NCBI GenBank assembly: GCA_002633005.1
Contig: NMRA01000094.1
Coordinates: 460,597-524,596, forward strand
DNA from: Phoronis australis
Lineage: Eukaryota > Phoronida > Phoronidae
Length of the DNA: 64,000 nucleotides
Direction: 5' to 3'
Positions 12,690-22,642 of the stretch are shown one piece after another (position 1 is the first letter of the stretch; each line of letters opens with the position of its first letter). Below the pieces are notes generated by a model. That model saw only the letters and a list, made by a program, of their open reading frames with translations, had not been told where the DNA came from and ran no database searches. The translations under genes were made by a program, and so were the position numbers.

Positions 12690-13108
12690 ATTTCACATTT
12701 CTATTGCAAATACTTTTTACATATTAATTCAAATTTAATTGAACGATAAAAATTACATTTATCCGTTTTTTCAAGAGAAGACGACCACAATTAAAAAAGA
12801 TTCATATCCCTAAGTCTTTGCTTAAAAGAAACTGAAAATTTCATTTCATCACCAACACCTTGTTGCAACGAAACACAGCCAAGCCCAGTTGTGAATAATA
12901 CATTTTTCTACTGTGATACACCAGCCCTTTTGGCCTCTCAAATCGGTTTCACGCAGCATTATGTAACATTGTCTTGACAATCTATCGTCATTCATTTTCA
13001 ACAATTTCAAATAGTACTTAATAGGTTTGCGTATATATGTCACAAACAAATCAAAACGTAAACATTCACCTTTTTCAATAACGTTGTATTGATACCTACG
13101 CATAACAA

Positions 13109-14037
13109 TCATTTACAAAACGCAAGCTGAACACTTTCTATTTCCTTTCTGTGGGCCGTACCCCACAATTCTGCACTATAAAACAGAATAGGTGCCACCA
13201 TAGGGTCAAATGATTTAAATGATATTTTTACATTTCTACTTGGTCCCATTTTGTATAAATAAGACTTGACTAAATTAAGGGCTTTACTTGCCTGTTGAGC
13301 AAGTGTTTTGCAAAACATCATCCAACTCAGCCTGCACAAGAAAACAATTCCTAGGTATTTATAATAGCTGCATGAATTTAACGTAGCTCCATTATAGAAC
13401 CATTTTTCATTATTTTTCAGTGTCCCACCTTTTTAAGCACCGCTATATTTGATTTATCGACATTCATAGACATGTTCCATTTTAAACAAAAAAAATCCAA
13501 TGAATCAAGTTTTCTCTGAAGTTGCACTACATTGTCACCAACAAAGGTGACATCATCTGCAAAAAGTAACAAGAAAAGATTTGCTATATCTTGGTTTACT
13601 GGTATGCCACTGTTTCTACAAGTCTGTACTTCAGTTGCTAGTTCATTAACATACAATGAAAATAACATAGGGCTAATCACACAGTCTGTTATGCATTTAA
13701 ACGCATGCTCAATTATTCCTAAGTCACAATTAATTTTTGATTTAACATTTGAATACATGTCTTGTAACACATTAAAAGTAGAACCTAAGACGCCTTTCAA
13801 TATTTAGATGTAAAAAAGTTCATCCCTATTTATAGAATCGAAAGCTTTACTGAAGTCAATAAATGCACAATAAAATGGCTTGAATTTACGCTTCAACAAG
13901 TATTTTTGCATCAAGCCGTTGAGAATAAAAATGTTATCCACGGTTGGGTGGTATTTTCTGACCCCGGCTTGTTTTTCAGCTACGAAAGCATTTTCGTCAA
14001 CCCAGGAAGTCAACCGTTTATTCAGAACTGAAGTCAA
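13109..14037 (-). pseudogene. LINE reverse transcriptase, broken
   Basis: RT motifs are visible in order on the minus strand: KQAGVRKYHPTVDNIFIL (14037-13804 frame), then AFIDFSKAFDSINRD with the first catalytic Asp, then SPMLFSLYVNEL, then FADD with the catalytic Asp pair near 13552-13557. A thumb-like section (APILFYSAELWG) follows in the 13339-13109 frame. An in-frame TAA lies at about 13804-13806 between the finger and palm halves, and a frame change occurs near 13417. The protein cannot be made intact. No active copy of this element is visible in the window. Confidence 0.85.
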
Positions 14038-14176
14038 GACTTTACTGATCTGACAACGTTCAATGACCCTATAGTTGGTGGGATCAGATTCATCACATTT
14101 TTTGAATAATGGTAGTGTTATGCCGGTAGCCTACTTTTCTGGGAATTTCCCGGTATGCAAAAATTTATTAAATAAA

Positions 14177-14400
14177 TTACAATGAAAGCAATTTGTTAAT
14201 TTTATTAATTGAAAACTTTAAAAATTCAACCGTAATTCCGACCTCCCCGGGGGATTTTCCATTTTGCATATCATTAATTGCTACCACAATTTCTTCTTCC
14301 GTAATGTCTCCAATCATTGCATTATTGTTGTCAAATCCGAACTGATTTGCAGTCCCCCGTCTGCTGAGCGTGTTCGACACTACTTCGTCGAATTCAACAT
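14177..14400 (-). pseudogene. LINE EN-RT linker fragment
   Basis: The minus-strand frame contains EEEIVVAINDMQNGKSPG followed by an ITVEFLKF stretch. This is the conserved region just before the RT fingers in many LINE ORF2 proteins. It is separated from the RT frame by stops and a frame change. Confidence 0.7.
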
Positions 14401-14939
14401 CACAGTTTTGTTGTACTATATTTAAAATAGACCTGAAATGTTGTACCCATTGTCTGCCAGTAATATTCTTGTTTACAGAGGTCTTTCTAGACCTCTAGAA
14501 TTTTGGCATCATTCGACTCACACACCTTTAAAATTAATTTAATACTTTTCTTTATTCTTATTACTTTTCTTCAGTTTGCATAACCTCTTCAACTCATTTT
14601 TAATGCAAACATATTCGCTTAGTATATCATCATTTCTGGTACGACGAAAAAGTTTAAGAAGACCATTTTTCAGTGTCAAACCATGTGTTTAGTTCTTTTA
14701 CGTCTTTACTCATCTTTTTACCATAGATGTATTTACCGAAACATCACTGAATAACCGTTCAAATTCCGTTATAGCCAAGTCTACATGGTTTACTATTTTG
14801 ATTATTATATGATTAACTCGTGAGTCAAAGTAGTCGCTTGTAACATATTTGATAAATTTTGCTTTTTGTGACCAGACACATTGAGGTGGTGGTTCGTAAT
14901 TTACTTCATCTGCTTCAACGATTTAACCATTTAACTCTA

Positions 14940-15640
14940 ATTCACACCGTGTTGGGAAATGTTTTCCATGATCTAGACCTGTTACTTCAAATAGTGATAT
15001 ATCGTAGAAGATCCCTTTGTCTTCTAAAATGTAGCCTATTGTGCTTTTACCATTGTTCGTTAGATATGTATATTCACCCGCAACATCTGGGGCGTTTCTC
15101 CTGCTTAATATGAAACAAGGTTATCGACAATTCACTAAGTCCTTAGATATGTATATTCACCCGCAACATCTGGGGCGTTTCTCCTGCTTAATATGAAACA
15201 AGGTTATCGACAATTCACTAAGTCCTTAGATATGTATATTCACCCGCAACATCTGGGGCGTTTCTCCTGCTTAATATAAAACAAGGTTATCAACAATTCA
15301 CTAAGTCCTTAGATATGTATATTCACCCGCAACATCTGGGGCGTTTCTCTTGTTTAATATAAAACAAGGTTATCAACAATTCACTAAGTCCTTAGATATG
15401 TATATTCACCCGCAACATTTGGGGCGTTTCTCCTGCTTAATATATAACAAGGTTATCAACAATTCACTAAGTCTTTATTAAAATTGTTGACTTTGGGATC
15501 CCTATTTCGTATTTTATCTTCAATAACTATTTTATCTTCTTCTTGATAATGCAAATCTATATTCGTGTTATTACCAGTACCAGTAAGTAAATCATCCAGC
15601 GAAAAAGAAACGTGTGCCCGTCGAGTCAAGCTGAATTTGT
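14940..15640 (-). pseudogene. LINE endonuclease C-terminal half, expanded by tandem copies
   Basis: On the minus strand the reading runs through an acidic stretch, NRDPKVNNFNKDLVNC (about 15520-15470), then five tandem 84 bp units, then NGKSTIGYIL, EDKGIFYDISLFEV and finally DHGKHFPTRCELEL (about 14980-14940). This is the usual order of the end of an AP-type endonuclease. The 84 bp unit is exactly 28 codons and stays in frame with the flanks, although each unit carries one or two stop codons. The catalytic N-terminal part was not found. Confidence 0.7.
15062..15475. repeat. 84 bp tandem repeat, about five copies, inside the LINE endonuclease
   Basis: Five near-identical copies follow each other, recognisable by TTAGATATGTATATTCACCC and GGGGCGTTTCTCCTGCTTAA. 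Copies differ by a few bases. The outermost flanks continue the endonuclease reading frame on the minus strand, so the array arose by amplification inside the element. Confidence 0.9.
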
Positions 15641-15650
15641 TAATGATTTT

Positions 15651-16639
15651 ACATCACAAAGTGCGTTGGATAATGTCTGATTAGGCTATTTTTGAACACT
15701 GATTAATGTATACCAGTGTTTTCGATGACTTCCAATAAAAAATACTTTCCCATTTTGTGATTGTAATTTGTAAAGGATAAAACGAGGAGAGAATTTGTGC
15801 TGATACGTCACCAGTTTTCCACTGAAAAATTTTATTTTGGTCACAAAAGGGCACTACGATGGATTGTAAAGAAAGTTAATCGTAAGACCCGGAAAACGCT
15901 CCAGCCGAGCATGCGCACTCCAAGGGCTAATGGCGGCTTTGTTTTGAGAAGTATTGTAAATTTTGCCCAAGTGGCAACTGACGCCTTTTTACGCCGTATA
16001 ACCATTAGGCGAGCCTCCGTAAATGCACTGAATACTATGTTACGTGCCTAGAGTAACGCGGAGTTTGAAATTCACTAGGTGGCTTAGTATAAGATGTTAG
16101 ATGGTCGAGAGAAACAACTATAGTATGTTATACGACTTCCGATAGGCAAGAAGGCAACATCTATCGCTAATAAGTGAACTCGTGATAGTAATACAACACC
16201 CCGTCCTTCTAGAACTAATGCACGTGGACCTCCTGTATTCAACTACAGAAGCTATGTAATAGCAAAGCAAAACCTTTTAGGCAATGCGCAATTTAAATCT
16301 TTAATTCTTTATGATTACGTCTGGATAAGAAGAATAATTCAGTGTTCAATTCAACTACATGATATAGTCTAAATTCTTAAAGTTCTAATAGTTGTCTACT
16401 ACAGCTGAACAAATTTCCCTCTAGTGCAAAAAAAAAAACAATATAACTCCTTCCCTAGTAGAGATAAGCCAATAACTCCTTGTTTTTACACCGAAACAAC
16501 TCGGTAGTAATTAATTCTCTAGCGAACACACTACAAAACGCGTTTATACATTATTGCGTAAATTCAAAAGTGCATATGGTACCCAGGATCATAATCCATT
16601 AGGATTTAAAGTTCAGCATATTGCACAACGCATCTGCTA
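15651..16639. other. intergenic, no gene seen
   Basis: An 84 aa ORF at 15797-16051 has no recognisable motif. The stretch may contain remnants of the flanking retroelements (LINE 5' part or gypsy 3' part), but none could be supported. Confidence 0.4.
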
Positions 16640-17765
16640 AGTCGTCCAGACCTTGTCACATAAGGCTCGTATTTGGTACGTTTCTCCATATCACCAGTTC
16701 CCGAAGAGGTCGCATTGTTACAAAATTTGTTTCGACATAAATGTGGCTGATCGTCAATTGCAACTTAGTAGGATTTGACTCGGGATGTACACTTGTTACC
16801 CCAGAAGGTTGCCATGTGCTGATTGGAAAATGACGTGCCGTAATAGGTTGACCGACATGTAATGTTGGCAGATGCTTTACACGTATGGTAGTGGTACTCA
16901 GCCATATTCTTCTGCAGCAGACGTTCGTGCTAGTCAAAATAAACCTAGGTGCAGATAACATATGAACGGTAACTCGGTAAAGGCGAGCAGATGGGTCTAC
17001 CGAATAACACTTCAGCCGGTGATGGGAGCTGAGAACCAAGTGGATCTGTATTCAAAGACAACAGCGAGTTTGAGAAGTTTTGACCAGACTTGAGGCATTT
17101 CTTCATGGACATTTTACTGTCTTGACGGCTCATTCGCCGAATTCATTTGATCTTGGTTTCCCGGATAAAATCTTGTGCTGAGCACCAAGACCCTGACTCA
17201 TCGTTGCATAAGGACTGCTAGTGAGCCATTTTCAGTAACTCTCTCTCGGTGACAGAAGTGATATAGCCGGGTGACAACTTTTCTCCAATCTGTGGTTGAT
17301 TGGAGACAATCGCCAGAAAACTGATATCTTCTTATTCAAAGATGTCTTGTGCTAACTTTGTCCAAGGCAAAGATCGTAGGCCTACTTTTGACGGACAGGC
17401 GGTTTTCGCAAGTTTCTGTCACTGAATTCTTCACAGATCATGCACGTCCTTGTCATCTTCGCGATGCTTTCTGTTCTCTTTGGCCACTATACGCGCTCTC
17501 TGGCGAGTCGAAATGGACTTCCAACACTCTGATGGACAATGTGTCACGAGTGTCTTGTCGCAGAGACAAACACCGAGCTCGTAATGGAATTTCCAGAGGA
17601 ATCCAATGTATCAGTAGCTGTAAGATTGTTTCAGGTCTATTAAAAATGTACAAAGCACACACAGTTGGATCTTTGTGGAATTCGTTTCGCAATGCTTCAC
17701 ATTTCTGAGTGCCGAATTTCACCAGGCTAACGCTGAAGCCGTCAACAGAAACGCCCAAAGGGACA
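16640..17765 (-). pseudogene. decayed gypsy-type pol fragment (integrase region)
   Basis: On the minus strand, the upstream part (17.75-17.4 kb) gives, in mixed frames, an integrase zinc-finger remnant with a C-x2-C pair (TCMICEEF). The part at 17133-16945 gives LPSPAEVLFGRPI, the phrase typical of the integrase C-terminal side in K02A2.6-like gypsy elements. The part at 17039-16656 gives LHVGQPITARHF followed by TWQPSGVTSVHPES, the usual GPY/F-like tail. Frames change repeatedly and the DDE core is missing, so it is a relic. No LTR was recognised. Confidence 0.7.
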
Positions 17766-18386
17766 TCGTTATGCTTCGCTGAATTGGGAAGGCGGCTGAG
17801 GACGTCATATAGAGTTCACTAAGTAGTGGTTGTCAACTAACAGATTGTCAACATTAAAGTCGATATTCACTTGTTCTGTTGTATAGATATACACCAGCTC
17901 TTATACATTCATGTAATCACGTGGAACCCTGAAGTGAGATATATTGTCGCACTTGACATTTGTTTCATTTTTGTCTCTCGGGCGACAATACAAGCCGAGT
18001 GCGACAATATATGATGTCAACATCGATACACGTTGTCGCTCGGGAGACATTATTTTCACTGCATAATCCGTCGCACCTGACACATGCGCCCGCTGTGCGA
18101 CAGTGTGTGACGAGTGCGGCAAAATGTCACAACAAATCCTATTTATGTCTATGAGCGCCCCAATGATAGTGAACCTGTTTTCTGTTTTCAATCTAGCCAG
18201 ATAATAAAAAGTGGGCCTTATTTTTATTGTCATTATCTAATGCTAGAACAACAAGATTTCATTCATTTACTTCTTATCTAGATGCAGTCCGATGTTCTCC
18301 ACATGAGGCATTTTCAGACGAAAAAAGCATGACGTCATCTTGGGATATAGGGCATCGAAAGTAATGACAAGGCGCCATTTTATGCT
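17766..18386. repeat. region of repeated TGTCGC/GCGACA words with an inverted repeat
   Basis: The 15-mer ATATATTGTCGCACT (about 17939-17953) and its exact reverse complement (about 17999-18013) face each other across ~45 bases. The words TGTCGCAC, GTGCGACA, GTCTCTCGGGCGACA and GTCGCTCGGGAGACA recur in both orientations to about 18150. No protein signal holds across it. It is probably a small fold-back or degenerate MITE. Confidence 0.5.
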
Positions 18387-18455
18387 TTTGATAACTGGGC
18401 CTCACCTCCGTTGATAACTGGGCTTCACCTCGTTTGATAACTGGGCTTCACCTCG
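18387..18455. repeat. 23 bp tandem repeat, three copies
   Basis: Three contiguous copies of a unit containing TTGATAACTGGGCTTCACCT. Confidence 0.9.
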
Positions 18456-18791
18456 TTTGCTTTCCTCTCTCGTAAACGGTCTCTTTAGAAAAGTATTTTT
18501 GAGCGAACTCACGAAATGTCAAAGATTTCCATGACATGTAGTTTTTGGTGAGCTGACTCGCGGAAGAAGGGGACGCTTTACTTGGTGACTGAGTTTTCCT
18601 CTCATCAGCTATAATGTGAATTTTAATACGCCTCTGTTCTCAAGAATAGACTCGTAGTCAGAGATGTTCAGCTATTAATTACAGACAATCAAGGCGCGGG
18701 ACATGTAAACACTTCGATCATTCTCCAGTTTGTCCAACAAAAATTCGTTGCTAGCGAAAGCCGAAAAATGACTTTTTGTAATGAGCATTGG

Positions 18792-20753
18792 CAGACCCGT
18801 AGCCAGGGGGGGGGTTCGGAAAAGGTCCAGCCCTAGCCTATGATCTGTTAAAGATAGGATACATATTGACAACAACAATAACAAAATTTGTTTTAACTGC
18901 TAGTACTACTAACCACAGTTATGATAACCAAGTTAATAATAATTTGCTTTTGATTCAAAGCGCTTCACATAATCATCGGGCCGTACCCGGCCAACTTCGC
19001 CCAAGTAGTGTTTGCGTAGATGACAGAACCGTGCAGACGATTAGAGAAGGCTTTATGTTACTCATCGACAGTGTACGCGCTTGGTGGCCGCAGCAAACGA
19101 TAACAAGGGAGTCTAGCAGTAAATGTCTATGCCTAACTGAGCTATACGTAGCAGCGAGGGAGCTCCCAAACTTAGTGCGATGTGAATGCCTTAAATCGAC
19201 CAAGAAAGCAAACATCATTTCGGTGTACTTGTTCTCATAGTATGATAAAGTGCAGGCATTTTCAACTTTCAAATAGAGAGTGATTGTCACATAAGTTGTT
19301 CATCCAGTGTCCACTTTAACTGTGGATAGGCAGTCCTTCGTCATCTAGCTACCGTGTTTCATTGCACTGAGAAATGTTCACATTATTTGGGAAAAATAGG
19401 TCTAGACTTGGTTAAACATTTTAATCAATGAACAAAGTCTTCTCTTGTCATTCAGTGACAATGGTGCACAGCCTCGCAGACTTCATATGAGCAACAAACG
19501 TGATGGAAAAGATTTCTAAGGTTAGATGTCACCTTTCCGAAGTTTCACTACTCCGAAGGTTCGCTACCGTTGAAAGTTCACTAATTCGAATGTCCACAAT
19601 TCCGAAACCAGAACTCCGACAATTCATTTTTCTGATTGCTTGCTAATGAGTCGGAACTGACAAGAATAGAGTATTGTATTTGTTTGCAGCTAGTCGTCAT
19701 TTGAAGGGTGTGCAGGAGTTGTAAAGTTCTTAATACATTGATTACATTGTTTACAAATGAGCTCAGTTCCAATCACTGACAATCGTAAATCTTGAATCTA
19801 ACTAAAGATTCCTTCTCAAGCAGGGACAAAATCTGGGGCAAGGGTCAGGGCTGCGGCGATAGATGGCGTTTTAAAATTTAAGAAGACTTAATGGGACTGC
19901 CTGATTTTGTGAAGACTGGTAGAGACATGGTAGCCTACTAACTACATTTAGTTTCCACCCGACCGTGCGCATGGCTCCGCTGCCGGGTGAGGTTTAGGCA
20001 CAACGGTGATAAACTTTTAAGTCGCGCTGTGAAATGATGTGATCTTGACATGGATTTAATGAATGTATCTTGGTTGAGAATCCATCAATATTTCTACTTC
20101 ATATTCTTTTAGAAATGTAAGTACGTACTCATTTTCCGTTGTCGTAAGACATGCAGGTAATTTTGCATGCGCGTAAAATCCAAACAAAGTGTTTTGTTAT
20201 TAGGTAAACCATTCAGTGCTATGACCGAAGTGTCGTTTATTTTCGTATGTAAAAGAAAAACATGAGTCCGAATTTTTTTAGATATTTTCGGAGTAGTGAG
20301 CCTTCGGAGTAGTGAACTTTCGGATCGTGAACCTACGGAAAAGTGGGCTGTTCCCATTTCCAGTGATGTAAACTACTTAAGTAACACGCAAAATACTAAA
20401 TATTTCCGTCCGAGTATGTAATGAGGTGTAGGCATAATCTCTCAATTAAGCACGTCTGATTTGAAAGTTTGGCTGGACTGGGTAACGCGAGAACGTTCTC
20501 TTTCTGGAAATTGCCGTCCCTTTCTTTGCGAGCAACCGTAAAGGTGTCCTCATTTCTGGTATAAGAATTCCGTTTTATCTCAGGAACACAGAGCTATAAG
20601 AGTCATCGTTGTGTGATACAGATTTCCCTTTCCCTAATTAAGCTGCGTCATGGGCCTCACCGAAAACTCTACAATATCGACGTTTGCAAAATATGAAAGG
20701 TCCACCGTTCTAGGAATTCGAACCACCCCCGCGCAATGCTGGCTACGGGCCTG
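18792..20753. mobile_element. ~1.96 kb TIR element (CCCGTAGCCAG ends)
   Basis: The left end reads CAGACCCGTAGCCAGG then a G-run and GGTTCG. The right end, reverse-complemented, reads CAGGCCCGTAGCCAGC then a G-rich run and GGTTCG. ATTG stands at the outer left (18787-18790) and directly after the right end, a possible 4 bp target duplication. No transposase is seen. A second element (19535-20345) appears nested inside. Confidence 0.6.
19535..20345. mobile_element. ~0.8 kb element with repeat-rich inverted ends (CACTACTCCGAAGG)
   Basis: The left end carries several imperfect copies of CACTACTCCGAAGGTTCG, spaced about 18-20 bases apart (19535-19620). The right end (about 20280-20345) carries the same words in reverse complement. 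The interior is unrelated and non-coding. Confidence 0.65.
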
Positions 20754-21095
20754 ATTGCGATGCTTACAATTGGTGTCCAGATTAATGATTTAAGGAATAT
20801 GAACAAGGAAGTTTGTTTACGAGACATACAAATATGTGGTAGACCTCATGATCAGCTGAATACACACTCGGAATATATGTTAGAATAAACATACCTTGAG
20901 CGAAATAAATTCAACTTTATATCACTAAACTATTTCATTTTCTTTACTGTCGTCTGATCTGAATTATGTTTGCAATTAATTACGTGGAACACATGTGGGT
21001 AACAGCTTATGTTTTAGTTACTGAAATGTGTGACCTTGCCGACAACTCAAGATTCCTGTATTCCTTTTCCCAACGTCATACCACCAGTGGGAATC

Positions 21096-21202
<107 letters not shown>

Positions 21203-21244
21203 ATATAAATTTTTACTATCACCAGGTAAGTACACTTAAAATAC

Positions 21245-21340
21245 TGTCATAGAGTTGGATTTAGGTCAACCAGCAGGGAGTTTGACTCCGACTACGGTGC
21301 TTGCAGGTTCCATTCCGCGCTGGGTCTGATTTCAGAGAAT
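21245..21340 (+). repeat. possible tRNA-like SINE remnant
   Basis: GGTTCCATTCC resembles a polymerase III B box and follows a TTTGACTCCGACTAC stretch, as in some invertebrate SINEs. No convincing A box or tail was found. Confidence 0.25.
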
Positions 21341-22083
21341 CACTTTCCACCCGTAACATCACGGTGTAAAACAAATACAATAATCCTATTCGACGTTACG
21401 GTGATACACGTGTATAACATTAGTAACATGTCTGTGTATTTAGCCAAGCGTTTGCAAAACTATAGATTTTAACTCGGTGAAAGTATTCTAAAGGTAAAAA
21501 GCCTGTAAGATTTGATTTTTAATTTTTCACCAACCTGGTATTAATTGGGTCATTTGACCGTGTCTTTTTAGTCATATTTAGTAAAAACAAAGGAACGTTG
21601 ATAGCACAACTACAAGATGATCAGATTTCAAGGTGTCCTTTTCGATAGCCCTTCATGCAAAGTGGAACATGGCAGTTTAAAAGCAAAGCAATTTCTACCA
21701 GCGTTTTGGAGAACACTCGTAAAACTTACTGAAAAGATTCGTCAGTCCTGTATACACATGAGAAGCAAAATTCTGTAGCCTTAGGCGAAACCTTGTTAAC
21801 GTCTTCGAACTCTATGGTTTGACGATTCTCAAAATGATGAGTGTCGAGTACCCAGATGTTATGTAAAGTATAGTATTTGAAAGGTTTTTATGAAAGCAAT
21901 CAGCCGTTTCTGAGATATGATGTTCCGAATTTATCCAAATTTAGACATTTTTCTAGGGTCTTCATGATCTATGAATAGTATCAAAAATTGTTATCGTGGA
22001 TATTCCTCTGTGGCCCTTTCTGAACGTACTTTCGTGGGCTAAACGTTTCGGTGAAGTATCATCAGGACCTTATCAAACAGAGT

Positions 22084-22138
<55 letters not shown>
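22084..22138. repeat. (GTT)n microsatellite, about 18 units
   Basis: An uninterrupted TTG/GTT trinucleotide run of about 55 bases. Confidence 0.97.
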
Positions 22139-22606
22139 ATTTCGCTTGCAAGGGACTTCCGCCATTTTTTGCTTTTTGCTTGTGGGACTTTGCAACCGTA
22201 GGCCAGCTGTAACTGCGGTGGGCGTGGCTTAGATGCGTTTGTGGGAGCTATCCATAATTTTGAGAGGTACTACTTGTCTGTGGTTGTCATTGGACGTTGC
22301 ACACAGGTAGTTTCTTCATTGCAAATAACGAAAAATTCCGGTGATCGCCCTTCCATTTTTGTCGCTCTAACCGAAAACCGTGATTCACCTGACCACTTTA
22401 AATGGCCATTTTGCTAAAACATAGACGAATTCCCGAGTGGCGACAGTCGGTATTCTCCGTGTTAATTCGTAAGCATTTAGCGACTGCTTGCATGCAATGG
22501 GACATGTTAATAAATTAGCATAGCGTAGCTGTTTGCAGTTGCTTGTTTTAGTTACGCCATTTGCAATTACTAAACTAACATGATTTTGACCGAACCCTAA
22601 TTTTTG

Positions 22607-22642
22607 GTCCAAATATCAAAACCCGGGTTTTGATATTTGGAC
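22607..22642. repeat. 36 bp perfect palindrome
   Basis: The left half GTCCAAATATCAAAACCC is followed immediately by its exact reverse complement with no spacer, centred on CCCGGG. It could extrude as a cruciform or be the fused ends of a palindromic element. Confidence 0.95.

Larger units (their letters stand above)
12290..15650 (-). mobile_element. decayed non-LTR (LINE) retrotransposon, EN plus RT
   Basis: Read on the minus strand the order is: the end of an apurinic-type endonuclease (about 15640-14940, with the DHGKHFP signature near its end), a linker (about 14900-14200, with the phrase NGKSPG), a reverse transcriptase (about 14040-13100, with AFIDFSKAFDS and FADD), and a C-terminal zinc-finger-like end (about 12690-12400, with HFLFDCP). 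A 3' tail carries AATAAA and TTTG-type simple repeats (12290-12330). At least one in-frame stop separates 14037-13804 from 13800-13417, and the other segments lie in shifted frames. The 5' end, including the endonuclease start, was not found. The family is CR1/L2/Rex-like by feel only. Confidence 0.85.

Noticed and set aside
17453-17758. 101 aa minus-strand ORF as a host gene
   Set aside because: Its context and partial phrases fit the RNase H-integrase connection of a decayed gypsy element.
18866-19290. 124 aa plus and 105 aa minus ORFs over the same region
   Set aside because: They overlap on opposite strands inside a non-autonomous TIR element and show no domain.
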